This document shows, piece after piece, positions 35,276-45,315 of a DNA stretch of 64,000 bases. The stretch comes from Liquidambar formosana. Taxonomy: Eukaryota; Streptophyta; Magnoliopsida; Saxifragales; Altingiaceae. Below the pieces are notes generated by a model that had not been told where the DNA came from, ran no database searches, and saw nothing but the letters and a program-made list of their open reading frames with translations. Location: the NCBI GenBank assembly GCA_039720395.1, contig CM077826.1:17423907-17487906 (forward strand), in the 5' to 3' direction. Position numbers and translations under genes: made by a program. How positions within the stretch are numbered: the first letter of the stretch is position 1; each line of letters opens with the position of its first letter.

Positions 35276-35425
35276 TCCATTCTAGATTAACTAATAATCC
35301 ACAATTTCAGATAGAAATTGGTATGACGCCCGTGCAGTGTTTTGGTTTCTTTGAGAAGACTTTGTTTGGAAGGGTGTTTGTTATAAAAGAGCATCTTCCT
35401 TCAATGACAAGTAGTCAACGTAAAT
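35263..35425 (+). pseudogene. relic of the GLYK 3' end (last codons and 3' UTR)
   Basis: GATAGAGGGAGAGATCCATTCTAG reads DRGRDPF-stop, against DEGRNPF-stop at the true GLYK end (27634-27657). Similarity continues through the 3' UTR: TTTTGGTTTCTT, TTTGGAAGGGT and GTTATAAAAGAGCATC recur in order. Upstream of these codons no GLYK exon sequence is found. The duplication therefore began within the last GLYK exon and carried the CYSTM neighbour along. Confidence 0.8.
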
Positions 35426-35540
35426 GTAACATTAATTAGTGTAATAGAAATAGGGAAATTTTTATCATTGAGATATTTCGGTTTTAGTAGGGTGTTGGGT
35501 TAATGAAATTGATGGATGGAGGAATCACATCCCCACCCAA

Positions 35541-35543
<3 letters not shown>

Positions 35544-35580
<37 letters not shown>
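35544..35580. repeat. 37-bp poly-T tract
   Basis: Uninterrupted T run next to the GLYK-tail relic. Its length may be unreliable in the assembly. Confidence 0.9.
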
Positions 35581-35902
35581 CGGGTGAGGAATCCCTTTCT
35601 AGGTAATTAGGTGACCATTTATTTTTTTTATTATTATTATTTTTTTTGGAGAAGATATAATAAACATAATGTTCATGTAAATGCAATAAGAATTTTGCCA
35701 TATATTCACATCAAACCCATTCCCTACGAATGGAAATTGCCCAAATAGTCATTAAATGAATACATTTACAGTACTTCAAACATGATTTAAAACTACATCA
35801 TCATATACAACACCAAATTCCTTATAATATTTTCAATTTATACAAATAAATTTTTATTTATTTTTTGGGGGGATAAATAAATGGAGACCATTTTCACTTG
35901 GT

Positions 35903-37063
35903 CTAGGCACAGCAACAGCATATACTTTCCAAACAGTACTCGCACGTCTCAAAGCAGCAACAGCAGCAACACATTGCGAACAAACTGTGTCAAAACATAA
36001 AACACCAGCTTGATTACTAATAACAAGAGAAAAAACCTATTAAAAAAAATAAAATAAATTTGCAGAAGGCATGTAGTGCTACAAAAATAGGTTGCCAACA
36101 ATTTAAGGGATCATATTTGATCTCCAGTAATTTGCTGCCACCCTATAATCTAAGAGAGATGGCTCCGGCATCTTATTGACCTCATTTAAGAGAACAATTG
36201 TATAAATTAAGTACCGGTACACTTATATGTGGTTCAAACATAAATTTTCCATGCCTTTTTGTACTTCCTAGAGAATTTAATTAACAAAAATTCTAGCAAA
36301 AATCATTCAATAAAACTGATACCGATTTTTATCAGTGATTCTCCTACCCTATGTCTGGATCCTAAAAAGTGCAAGAGAAGAGAAAATAAATTGATGGGGT
36401 TTTAGAATCTAGAATTTGTGACTGTCAATTTTAAAATTCCTTGTTTGGCTGGCTAAATTTTTTGAAAGTTGGAATGTCTAAATGCAATTTTACAATTTTC
36501 TAATTTAAAAGTAGAATTTGATAAATTTTATCTACAAAAATAAATGGAATTTCTAGCCAGAAGTCACCCAAATTAATTTCAAATTAAAATATTGACTATA
36601 ACTTTTAAAAATTCCAAACTTTAACAACCAAACACGGAATTTGGTTCAAAGAATTTGAGAAAGTCTGTTTTTAAAGCAACTTTTGTTTAGAAATTCTTCA
36701 CCCAAACACACCCCGCCATAAAAATTTTGGGTCTTTCATGCATGGGTGAAATAATGAATTGAAGCCATGGTGGCTAGTTGCATGTGGTACTGAAACAGAT
36801 TTCCAAACTGCAAAGAAGCCACTCTAGTTGTCATCTCTACTACCTCTGTCATTAACATTAAAATTTTAAAGATTAAGGAACACGTACACATGCATGTACC
36901 AAGGAAAAGATGAAAAATAAAAAAAGCTAGCGCTAATTGAGGAAGATATATATATGAAATGGAAATACACAGACCAAGCATAGAGGCAGCCCTTCTCTTC
37001 ATTTCGTTTTTGGACATGATCCAAGTATGACATCTCTTGACTATCCGGTGCACCGGTTTCCAT
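35903..37063 (-). CDS. CYSTM cysteine-rich transmembrane peptide gene D, 56 aa
   Basis: Two exons: 37063-36975 and 35984-35903, joined across a ~990-bp intron (donor GTCTGT, weak; acceptor TTTTGACACAG). Exon 1 encodes [20 protein letters not shown] followed by NEEKGCLYA; a split Cys codon joins exon 2, [20 protein letters not shown] then ICCCCA-stop. This is the full pattern of CYSTM/CDT1/WIH-type plant peptides: [20 protein letters not shown] followed by a Cys-rich hydrophobic module. Family members are ~55-75 aa, membrane-associated, act as dimers, and have been linked to cadmium tolerance, stress and germ-line development. This is the best preserved copy of the array. A TATA box lies ~65 bp upstream. 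Convergent with GLYK in the ancestral arrangement. Reading straight through the donor gives a 65-aa ORF, which I consider intron read-through. Confidence 0.85.
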
Positions 37064-37123
37064 TCTCTCTCTTTAGTTTTCTGAACTGATACAAGTTGAA
37101 TGAAAAACACACACACAGGCTGC

Positions 37124-37133
37124 AATTTATAGG
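37124..37133 (-). promoter_or_regulatory. TATA box of CYSTM gene D
   Basis: Minus-strand TTCCTATAAATTG about 65 bp before the ATG, conserved in position with copies A and C. Promoter similarity to unit A continues upstream to ~37355 (shared ACATGGGGTGGG and pyrimidine-rich blocks). Confidence 0.6.
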
Positions 37134-37355
37134 AAGGAATCGAAGCTAAGGGGAAAGGCTCTCTCTCTGTGTAAAGCTCAAGGGTGCGTTTCTCCCTATC
37201 TTCCTCCCTTATTTATGATGGTCCTTAGGTGCTTCCATGGAACGTCGTGGGGCCGGCCACGTCCTCGGATGCTGCGGTGGCCTTTGTCCAGACGCAAAAG
37301 CAACCGGTGGAAAATTTTAATAATGCACATGGGGTGGGGGACACTTGCAAAACGA

Positions 37356-38536
37356 CCCTTCAATTGTATGTGAAAAATATTGTCACGTGATCCTCATTCA
37401 CATCCATTGCTGCAAACCTAACAGTCTAATTAATTAACAATATCTGCAAGTGACCACGTACCTTCCACCGGTGGATATTGGCTGGTCCAATGGTTTTCTT
37501 TTGCTGATAAACCAAAACTATCAATTATATGGTCCTACTGAAAACCATTCTCACCACAAACTCTAGATATACGTAGATATGTATAGATCCTACAAGAAGG
37601 GATAGAGAGGAGTTTTGGTGTTTTTCACAGAGCACAATTACATGGGGCCTTAAATTTTGGTGTAGTAGCTATATATCAACAACCCTAATTAATCTCAATT
37701 TATTTATTTATTTATTTTTCATTTCCTAGCTTGTAAAAATATTACTAAAATTGTTTAATTTTTATTTGGATACGCCGCAAACGGATCCTAATAAAATGAA
37801 ACCAAGTAAAGCTCTGGCTATGAAGACCACTCAATAGATCTAAATTCACTAGGGTGTATTTTATTAATTAATCAAGGGAAAATGATATAGAGTGAAATTT
37901 TTTTCCCCATTTCTCATACCCATATGATGTGGCAACTTGACTAATCAATTAAAAACTTTAATAAAAAAAAGAATAATTGTCCAAAATCTCACTAAAATTA
38001 TTTTTTTTTGAAAAATCAGTAAAAAAGTAACTATCCATATGGGTTGATGTGGCAGCTACCACACCCTTTGGGCAATTATAGATTTTGATAAAAAAAATTT
38101 GGGCTATGTAGTCTTCTTCTTAATCAAGTCTCAGTAGGAATTTAAACCTAGAAATTAAGTTGTTTGGATTAGGGCAAGATTTTAGGCACGTCTTTTTCAG
38201 ATAGAATGCTGAGAACACACTACTTACCAAAGTTCTTTAGTATCAATTATGAAATCCGAATATTCTTTGGGATGAGAGGTGTTAAACTGTAAAATACTCC
38301 GTAATAAATATAGTTGATTGTGACCTCATGGGTAGTGCTCAAAATCCACAGCCCACTCATTTCAAATGGAAAACATTAAATTCATGGTAAGAATTAATAC
38401 CTTCTAGAATATGCAGTCACAAATTGATGATAAGAGACAGGTATACTTTCTAAAACCTGCAGCCAGGCTGATAAACTGACTGTTCATTGCTTAATGAGGT
38501 GAGGGTTGTTCAGCCAATCGAAACTATAATATTGAA
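37356..38536. other. intergenic, partial duplication-unit copy
   Basis: Contains the copy of the 35070-35275 block at 37670-37890. Otherwise no gene was seen. Confidence 0.5.
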
Positions 38537-38551
38537 GGACAAGGGAACACA

Positions 38552-38645
38552 AGTCACTGGGACTAGCCTTGTGGTGATTGAGGGAAGGTGAGGGTAAAGG
38601 GGAGGAGTAGGATAGGTTAGGGCTGGGGTTCGATCGAACCCCGCC

Positions 38646-38677
<32 letters not shown>

Positions 38678-38686
38678 GAAAGAAAG
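38552..38686 (+). mobile_element. tRNA-derived SINE with poly-A tail and ~15-bp TSD
   Basis: Flanks GGACAAGGGAACACA (38537-38551) and GGGCAAGGGAGCACA (38687-38701) match at 13 of 15. Inside, TAGCCTTGTGGTGATTG resembles a pol III A box and GGGGTTCGATCGAACCCC contains a B box. A 26-bp poly-A and a GAAA-rich tail end the element. Order and orientation are those of a SINE. Confidence 0.75.
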
Positions 38687-38701
38687 GGGCAAGGGAGCAC
38701 A

Positions 38702-40250
38702 TTTCTTAGTAGTTAATGATCCTAATGCTATTAAGTGCTTGTAAGAATTCTTAGCAAGCAAGTTTTTCATCAAATATCTTGGACGACTAAAATACTTTCT
38801 TGGTATTGAAGTCACAGTACTCTCTCCCAATGGCATTTTCTTGTGTCAAAGGAAACACACGTGAGGGCGGCTATTGCCATCCCTCAATTTTATTTGCATT
38901 CTCTACTTAAGACTTTTTGAGATTTTATGAAAAATATAATAGGTTTTTATAAAAATTGACACGTTATTATATAGAAACAAACTATAAATTATCAAACAAT
39001 CAACTTAAATGATAAATCGTGCCAAAAAAAAAAAAAATCTACAAAATTGTTCAAAATGATGTTTTTTTAGTAGGCAATAAAGTCGATTTTTATGAAAACT
39101 TTTTATATTTCTTATAAAATCTTAAGAAGTTTAAAATAAGTAGCGGTGAAAATAAAGTTGAGAAATGAGAATAACCGCCCCAATACACATTAGATATTCT
39201 AGCTTGCAGATATCAATGGCTAGTGGTTGCCTCACCTAATGTAAGGATCCAAGTATTGTCCTTTTCAAAGAGCAGCAATTTTAGTAACCATTTTGTCGCG
39301 CCAATTGGGTAGCCATGGAGGGAGTGAAATGATGATCGATCATAAGTAGAGTCCATAGTAAGGGGAGGTGGGCCACTATGATATAGTTAAGAGAGCACTC
39401 GAAGCCTAAGATTAACATCATTTGGTTCATTTATATGCAGGATTTAATTTAATATGGGGGAATTGCAGATTGCTCCTGTTACTAGCAAATTATTACATAT
39501 CAATACATGTTAGTAGTATTTTTAATTAAGTTGGTAGTCATTTACAATGAAGTTAGTAGTATTAATGTGTTATTATTTGCTGATAGCCAGACCAATCTAT
39601 AATTCTCCCTAAAATATATATATATATATATATGTCAATCCTAATCAAGTAAGAACGAGCACCATTGATGCATTGGGGGCTGCACCATATGTATTGGTTT
39701 AATGTACTTCATAACATACTAATGCATGCATCAGCATAATGTACCAATGCACGCGGTAGTACCATGTGCTTTGGCCCAATGTACTTTATAATTTGCCAAT
39801 GTAAGAGATACAACCCTTAACGCAATTACTAATATAAATTATATCTGCATGCTCTTACTTAGACCATCATCGATCTATATGCATATGTCAGTGCAAGGGA
39901 TCAAAATTTCACATCATTGTCCAAAGAATGATGTTTTGGGACTCTCCTAAAAAATAAGTCTCCTTTCGTGCAACTTGATAATATCACAAGGACCCATCTC
40001 TTTTCCTTTGGGTGTTAATTGGGGGGCAAAAGCCCAAATAGGAAACAACAACAGTCTCAACCAAGTGGCCCTTAGAAGATAAAAAGCCCACAACATGTCA
40101 CCCACCCAACTCCCTCAATGGGATTTCATACACCTGAACCCCAAGGCCCAAATTAGCGCTGGAGCCAATGGACCCGAGTTGGATAGATCATCGATCGGCT
40201 CACATTTTTCAAGGAATTTAAGAGTACTTTGATCCTACCTTTTTACAATA
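38702..40250. other. intergenic; dispersed AT-rich repeat and a MITE-like stretch
   Basis: 38930-39145 belongs to a dispersed family also present at ~29340-29520 and ~58880-59190 (shared CAAAATTGTTCAAAATGAT and AAAACTTTTTATATTT blocks). 39630-39880 has inverted ends around AAGTAAGA and resembles 61683-61855 in the Helitron region. No gene was seen. Confidence 0.45.
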
Positions 40251-40254
40251 CTAA

Positions 40255-40471
40255 GAGGCTATTTTGGCAAACCTGAAAACCTGGCCAACTGAGAATAAGT
40301 CTAATCAGTTTTATTTTCATACTGTTTGGTAAGTCTATTTTTCTTATTAAACAGTTTAGCTTTATTATGAAAATAAGATATAAATTAAACATAGTTTTTC
40401 TCAAACTAATTGTGAGTTGGTTTATTTAAAAATTAGATAACAGTTATGGACTAGAATTTCCAAACAAGCCC
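40255..40471. mobile_element. 217-bp Harbinger-like MITE
   Basis: Left end GAGGCTATTTTGGCAAACCT pairs with the reverse complement of the right end GGGCTTGTTTGGAAATTC. TAA flanks both sides (40252-40254 and 40472-40474). Confidence 0.55.
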
Positions 40472-40474
40472 TAA

Positions 40475-43400
40475 TAGAAGAGTTGTATGTTCTCTCTCAT
40501 CCAGTCCCCCCCCAAAAAAAAGGTGTATTAAAAAAGAAAAAGAAAAAAAAAAGGTTCTTTTGAGAGGGGGGGTGGGGGGAAAGAGAGGCTCTATTGAGGA
40601 AGGACAATTGTACAAACGTATATTTATGATGAATCTAAGTCTACAGTATCCATTGATGGAGGTGTAGTAGTGGACAGTCGTAGATTTTTAGGTAAAACCA
40701 CTCCCCCACCCCCCCAAAAAAAAAAAAAAAATAAAAAAGAATTGTCCACCAAAAACCTCCCATGATGAAAATTAAACCCCAAGATTGTTGAACATATTAA
40801 AGAAATAACTAGATTTGTTTTTCTTTCTTTGATTATAGTATAATAAATGAACCCTGGTACATAGTTCCCTTTCACTTGTTATGCTTGCACCATTATTCTA
40901 CAACAGCTTTGATAATAACAAGAATTTTAGTATTTGATAATTGATTTCACATATATGCTTTGAATCTAAATTGGGAGAAGATCCTTTGCTTGGATGTTTG
41001 GCTAATCTAACCGCCGAAAAAAAAAAAAAAAAAAGAAAAAAAAAAACAACAACAACAACAACAAGAAGCACATATATGAGATAAGGGCTAAACCTTTTAA
41101 AACCGTTGGATGCAGCTAAATACTCAAGCAGAGGATCTAACTCATCTAAACTACTCTTTTTTGGCAAACCCTAGATCTATATAAGATCTTACAAACCATA
41201 TGGACGAGGTACCTTCAAAACTCATGAAAACTATAAAATCTTGTCTGGTGGTCCAAAGGAGTTTAAAGCTTTGACAATAATATTGAATTTTATTCTTGAT
41301 ATGGAGTAATTGATTTCATATAATTTGGAACTAAAAATTTTAGAACTATTAAACGGCTACAAAGCATCTGAAACCTAAATGAAAAAATTGTTGGGCACAT
41401 GCATTGAAAGCCACGTGTTGATGGCTAGATAGGTTAAGTGAGAACGGATAAATAATAGAAAGCATATTGCGGCTCTTAAGATTCTCTTCAATTATTATGA
41501 TGGTTAGGGCAAATTAATTGAATGTAGATATGTAGGACACCCTGGACTCCAATGTCAAAAGGGTCACTTCAATGTCTGTAAAAGCATATTGAGAACCACG
41601 CTGAACCAAGGGGCCAAACCATCACCTAATCTTCTTCGATCATGTTAGAAAATTTGGAATTTACTACTTTTCCATCCTACAACGATAAATCAATTTTATC
41701 ATTTTTTTTTTGTCCCAAAATATTTGTTCACTTTAAAATGTCAAATTATATATATATATATATATTTTTGTACTATCATTTGTATTTCAAGAAATACTTT
41801 CAACACAAAACCAAATTGTAAGTAAGAGAAAGGTACTTTCGAAAAGAAAAAGTTTGAGGGGTGACAAGTTGATACATTAATTGCAATTTTTTTTTTTAAT
41901 CTACATGTTTTAATTTGTCAAATTTGACCTCTTTTTGTGGAACAGAAGGAGTATTAATCGACGTGAAAATAAGTAAAAATTTATAGTTGGACACTAATAT
42001 ATTCAAGAAAAATTTAAAGAAGTTTGAATGTGGAATTGGGGGGGGGGGGGGTGAGAAAAGCGAACTTAGAAAAGAGAATCTGTCTTCATGGTAAAATTAT
42101 TCTTAAATGAGTGTCAATTAACTTCCCCATGCATGTTGGAAATGTATACATGTAATGATTTGCTCCCAAATTTAGTGAGAGAAATGAAATTCACAAGAGG
42201 CGCATATGAATCATGTTGGATAAAGGTTGCATTAATATAATGATTGCGATGATGGTACGGCATGTCAATGATGGTCGTGCCCTATATGGCTATATTGTTA
42301 AGCAAATGGGCTAAACCTATGCTGTGAAATGTCAACACATAAATTCAAATTGCCCGGTGGATAAACTGCAAAATGGTAAAATCGTTGATGCTCATTTTGG
42401 ATACAGGAAAGAGTAAAGGAGAGGAAATTAAGAAAAATGGTGAAAAGTCGTTTAGAAATGGACTCTTTTTTCAAAGTGTCTTGGAAAATTTTTCTTTCCG
42501 ACCTCTCTTTTTCCTCTTTGGCTGCAATTTTCCCTCAACTTTTCTAGATCCAAACAGAGGCTAAAAGTCCACTACTGTGAAGGCTTAATCTTTGATATGA
42601 TATGCATTCTCTTTCTCAATTCTGTCGGTGGAGAGTTAAGAAATCTAGATAGAGAATCCATCTGATTGGCTAGCTAATACCTACTTTAGATGACGATTGT
42701 CGTGTTATATTACTCTGCATTTTTCTTTCTATGAACCAAAATTTTTACCTTTTTGACAAGGGAAAAAAAAGGCTGGCGCTGGAGAGAAATTCTCCTAGCT
42801 TAATGGGTATAAACATGAACGAGAAAGTTTGAAACATAATCATACATAGTATCCCACATAGTCCACGACTTGCTCTATGCGTGTAAATTTGTTGCATTTG
42901 GTGATGTCCTTGATCTCTACATCAACTCGACAACTCTAATCGAGAACTCGCATTTTCTTCCTTCTTTTTCAACTACATATAATAATTAGAATTCGATATT
43001 AATCATGATAGAAATCTAAAACATTTTTTAGTATAATAATTATGTTTTTTTAAATATATATGTTCATGATAACTATGTTGAAGTATTACAAACCATGATG
43101 TCCCATATATTTATTAAGAAGAAAAGAGCCTCACAACATCTCAATTGCCCTACTAACATAATACAAACGCATGCGCTGTCTCTCTCTCTCTTTCTCTCTC
43201 TCTCTTATTACTTCTAATTGGTCAAAACTCTCCAGCCAAAACAATTGAGTGGGGGAAAATGAAAAGCAAAAAAAAATAATTCTAAGCCTCTCTGTACATG
43301 AAATTATATCATTTCAAGTATGCTAACTAATAAAGGCCTCCTTTAACAACTTGTACTCGAGCATTTTGTAGGTGTCCTTGGAGCTGTATTAATAAAAAAT

Positions 43401-43915
43401 AGAAAAGAAAAATAAATCAGTAAAATATAATTATTGTTAAATGAGACATAATTAAGATGAGATAATTTTTACAAAGAAAAAAATTAACTCTACTTAAGTG
43501 TATGCTACCGATCATGTAAGTTATAAAACCTTGCTAGCTAGCTTGACAGTGTGACATTGCATTTCGTAATGGTAGACAAATCAAACCCGTATAAACTAAT
43601 ATCAGAATTTATAGTTTGATGAGTTTGGCATTAAGGCTGTGTTTAGGTGAGCAATTTTCCGGCTGCGGCGGCGGCTGGGGGAGGGGGGAAACTTAAACTT
43701 AAAAAATTCCAATATCTAGTCAAATACGTAATTTGGTTATAAGAATTTGAGAAATTTTGTTTTACATGCAAATTTTGCCTAGAAATTCTTCACCCAAAAA
43801 TATTATTAAGTTTAATTCTAGTCTTGATTTGATTATCGCTGCAAAATGTGATGACAAATTGTCATGTTATTATTTTGCTAAATTTAATTACAATTGCAAA
43901 TAAGAGAGCATAGAG
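40475..43915. other. intergenic, no gene seen; possible MITE 42391-42560
   Basis: Holds poly-A, poly-G and TA tracts. At 42391-42560 the ends CATTTTGGATACAGGAAAG and reverse complement CCTCTGTTTGGATCTAGAAAA suggest a small MITE. A fragment around 43630-43805 resembles the sequence near 36410-36715 and is probably another repeat. No coding segment was recognised. Confidence 0.4.
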
Positions 43916-44240
43916 TTAGAAATTACCTAGCCCAATTGCCTCTGAGCTCTTCATTAACCGTAATCGCTTGCATGATTCAACAAACATACTGAGAAAAAGA
44001 AAACGAAGAGGAAATTAATAAGATCCTAATAGGGTAGATTGGGTTAATATATACAAATATCTCAAAGTCATTTTTGAAAAAACTTACTTCCAAGGTACAT
44101 CTCCAACCAACATCCAGTCACCATCTTTGTCCTCATACGTCGGTACATATTCAGATCCATTTACAGGGTCCATGAGCTTTCTCTCATTCAGATAATTACC
44201 TACAAAAAATTCACCGCAAAATACTATATAAATTACCCCT

Positions 44241-44277
<37 letters not shown>

Positions 44278-45222
44278 GAAAAATATCGTATGTATATTGA
44301 CCTACAATCATAGAATCATCAAATACGTACGGATGGTGAAGCAGGAGAACATATTTTCAAGAGCACTCAACAGCAGCTGATAGCTGCTGTACATCTGTAG
44401 ATCAACTTTTCTTAGATAAGGAGCTCCATCTACGGCCACTTTTACATAGTTGCAGCTCTTCACCGCGTTCTTCCTGGTTGCTCTCACCGGTGGCCACCCC
44501 ACCACTTGTGCCCTGAAAAACAATATTGCAATACAAATTTTAGTACTCATACTAGAAAGGTGCATGCACCATGTGAAAATTTTGGAATGCCCTCTATATG
44601 CATGGGATAACCCCTATTTTCCAACACAAACGTGATCGGCTAGTAAAGAAAAACATAATCCCACCGGGCACTCTTGATCCCCTTTGGGATTACCCCAAAG
44701 AAGAAAGGACAAGGAGATCGATTTCAGGGAATAGTTGAGACCAAGGTTTCGGACACCTTTGTTATAAAAAAAACATAAAAGTAAAATAAAGAAAAACATA
44801 ATCCAACACACGGTTTGATAAATTAAACGCGGATCATAACCCCCCAAAAAAAAAAAAAAAAAAAAAAAAATTGAGTGTAAGGTAATCTGATAAGTAATAA
44901 TGACCCATATATTATTATATGAAAATATAAATATGAGCAAATCTCAAAAAGAATATATTCTAAAAACTTACTTTGCCGCGGGAGGTTTTGTCACGCAGGA
45001 GGCATTTTCAGAATGGCGGTCGTCATCACAATCTTCCCTGGGATGTTCCATGCTCGAGCTCCCAAGGGTCAAATCGCCGGTTTGACAAAACCCACGTTTA
45101 GTACCGGAGTTGCATCCTGCCTCTCGAGATTTACCCGGTATACCCAAGGTTAGCTCTGTCTCCCTAAAATTGAGGCCGGTGGTTTTGGACTCCGGCGAGT
45201 GTTTTGCCGTCTCCGGTGACAT
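43916..45222 (-). CDS. IAA15: Aux/IAA auxin-response repressor, IAA15-like, 205 aa, 4 exons
   Basis: Nuclear repressor that binds ARF factors through its PB1 domain and is degraded when auxin bridges it to TIR1/AFB. Exons: 45222-44972, 44512-44331, 44199-44088, 43988-43916, all GT-AG, one 618-nt frame. Domain I is a variant EAR motif, TELTLGIPG (residues 22-30, LxLxI rather than LxLxL). Domain II degron VVGWPPVRA is intact (GWPPV 89-93). Domain [23 protein letters not shown]; domain [22 protein letters not shown] then [21 protein letters not shown]. The start MSPE is shared with Arabidopsis IAA15 as I recall it, and position after GLYK supports orthology. The same frame is open to an ATG at 45363, which I treat as leader because MSPE matches the family start. 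Intron 2 contains a TA microsatellite. Confidence 0.93.
44243..44274. repeat. TA microsatellite in intron 2 of the IAA15-like gene
   Basis: About 16 TA units between the exons at 44331 and 44199. Confidence 0.85.
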
Positions 45223-45301
45223 CTTCCTTATCGTGGTATAGCTTCTTTGATTTCTTTTGCAAAGTGAGATTGAATTATGTGACTTGCATTTGTCTGTTCT
45301 C

Positions 45302-45315
45302 TCTATATAAATAGA
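45302..45315 (-). promoter_or_regulatory. TATA-like element of the IAA15-like gene
   Basis: The palindromic stretch CTCTATATAAATAGAG lies 80-95 bp before the start codon, at a position compatible with a minus-strand core promoter. The better TATAAATA match is on the plus strand, so direction is uncertain. I did not find a clear TGTCTC auxin-response element close by. Confidence 0.4.

Noticed and set aside
36866..37063. Single-exon 65-aa ORF for CYSTM gene D
   Set aside because: After GCLYA it runs into AT-rich hydrophobic sequence; splicing at 36975 to 35984 gives the conserved Cys module in phase, as in the sister copies.
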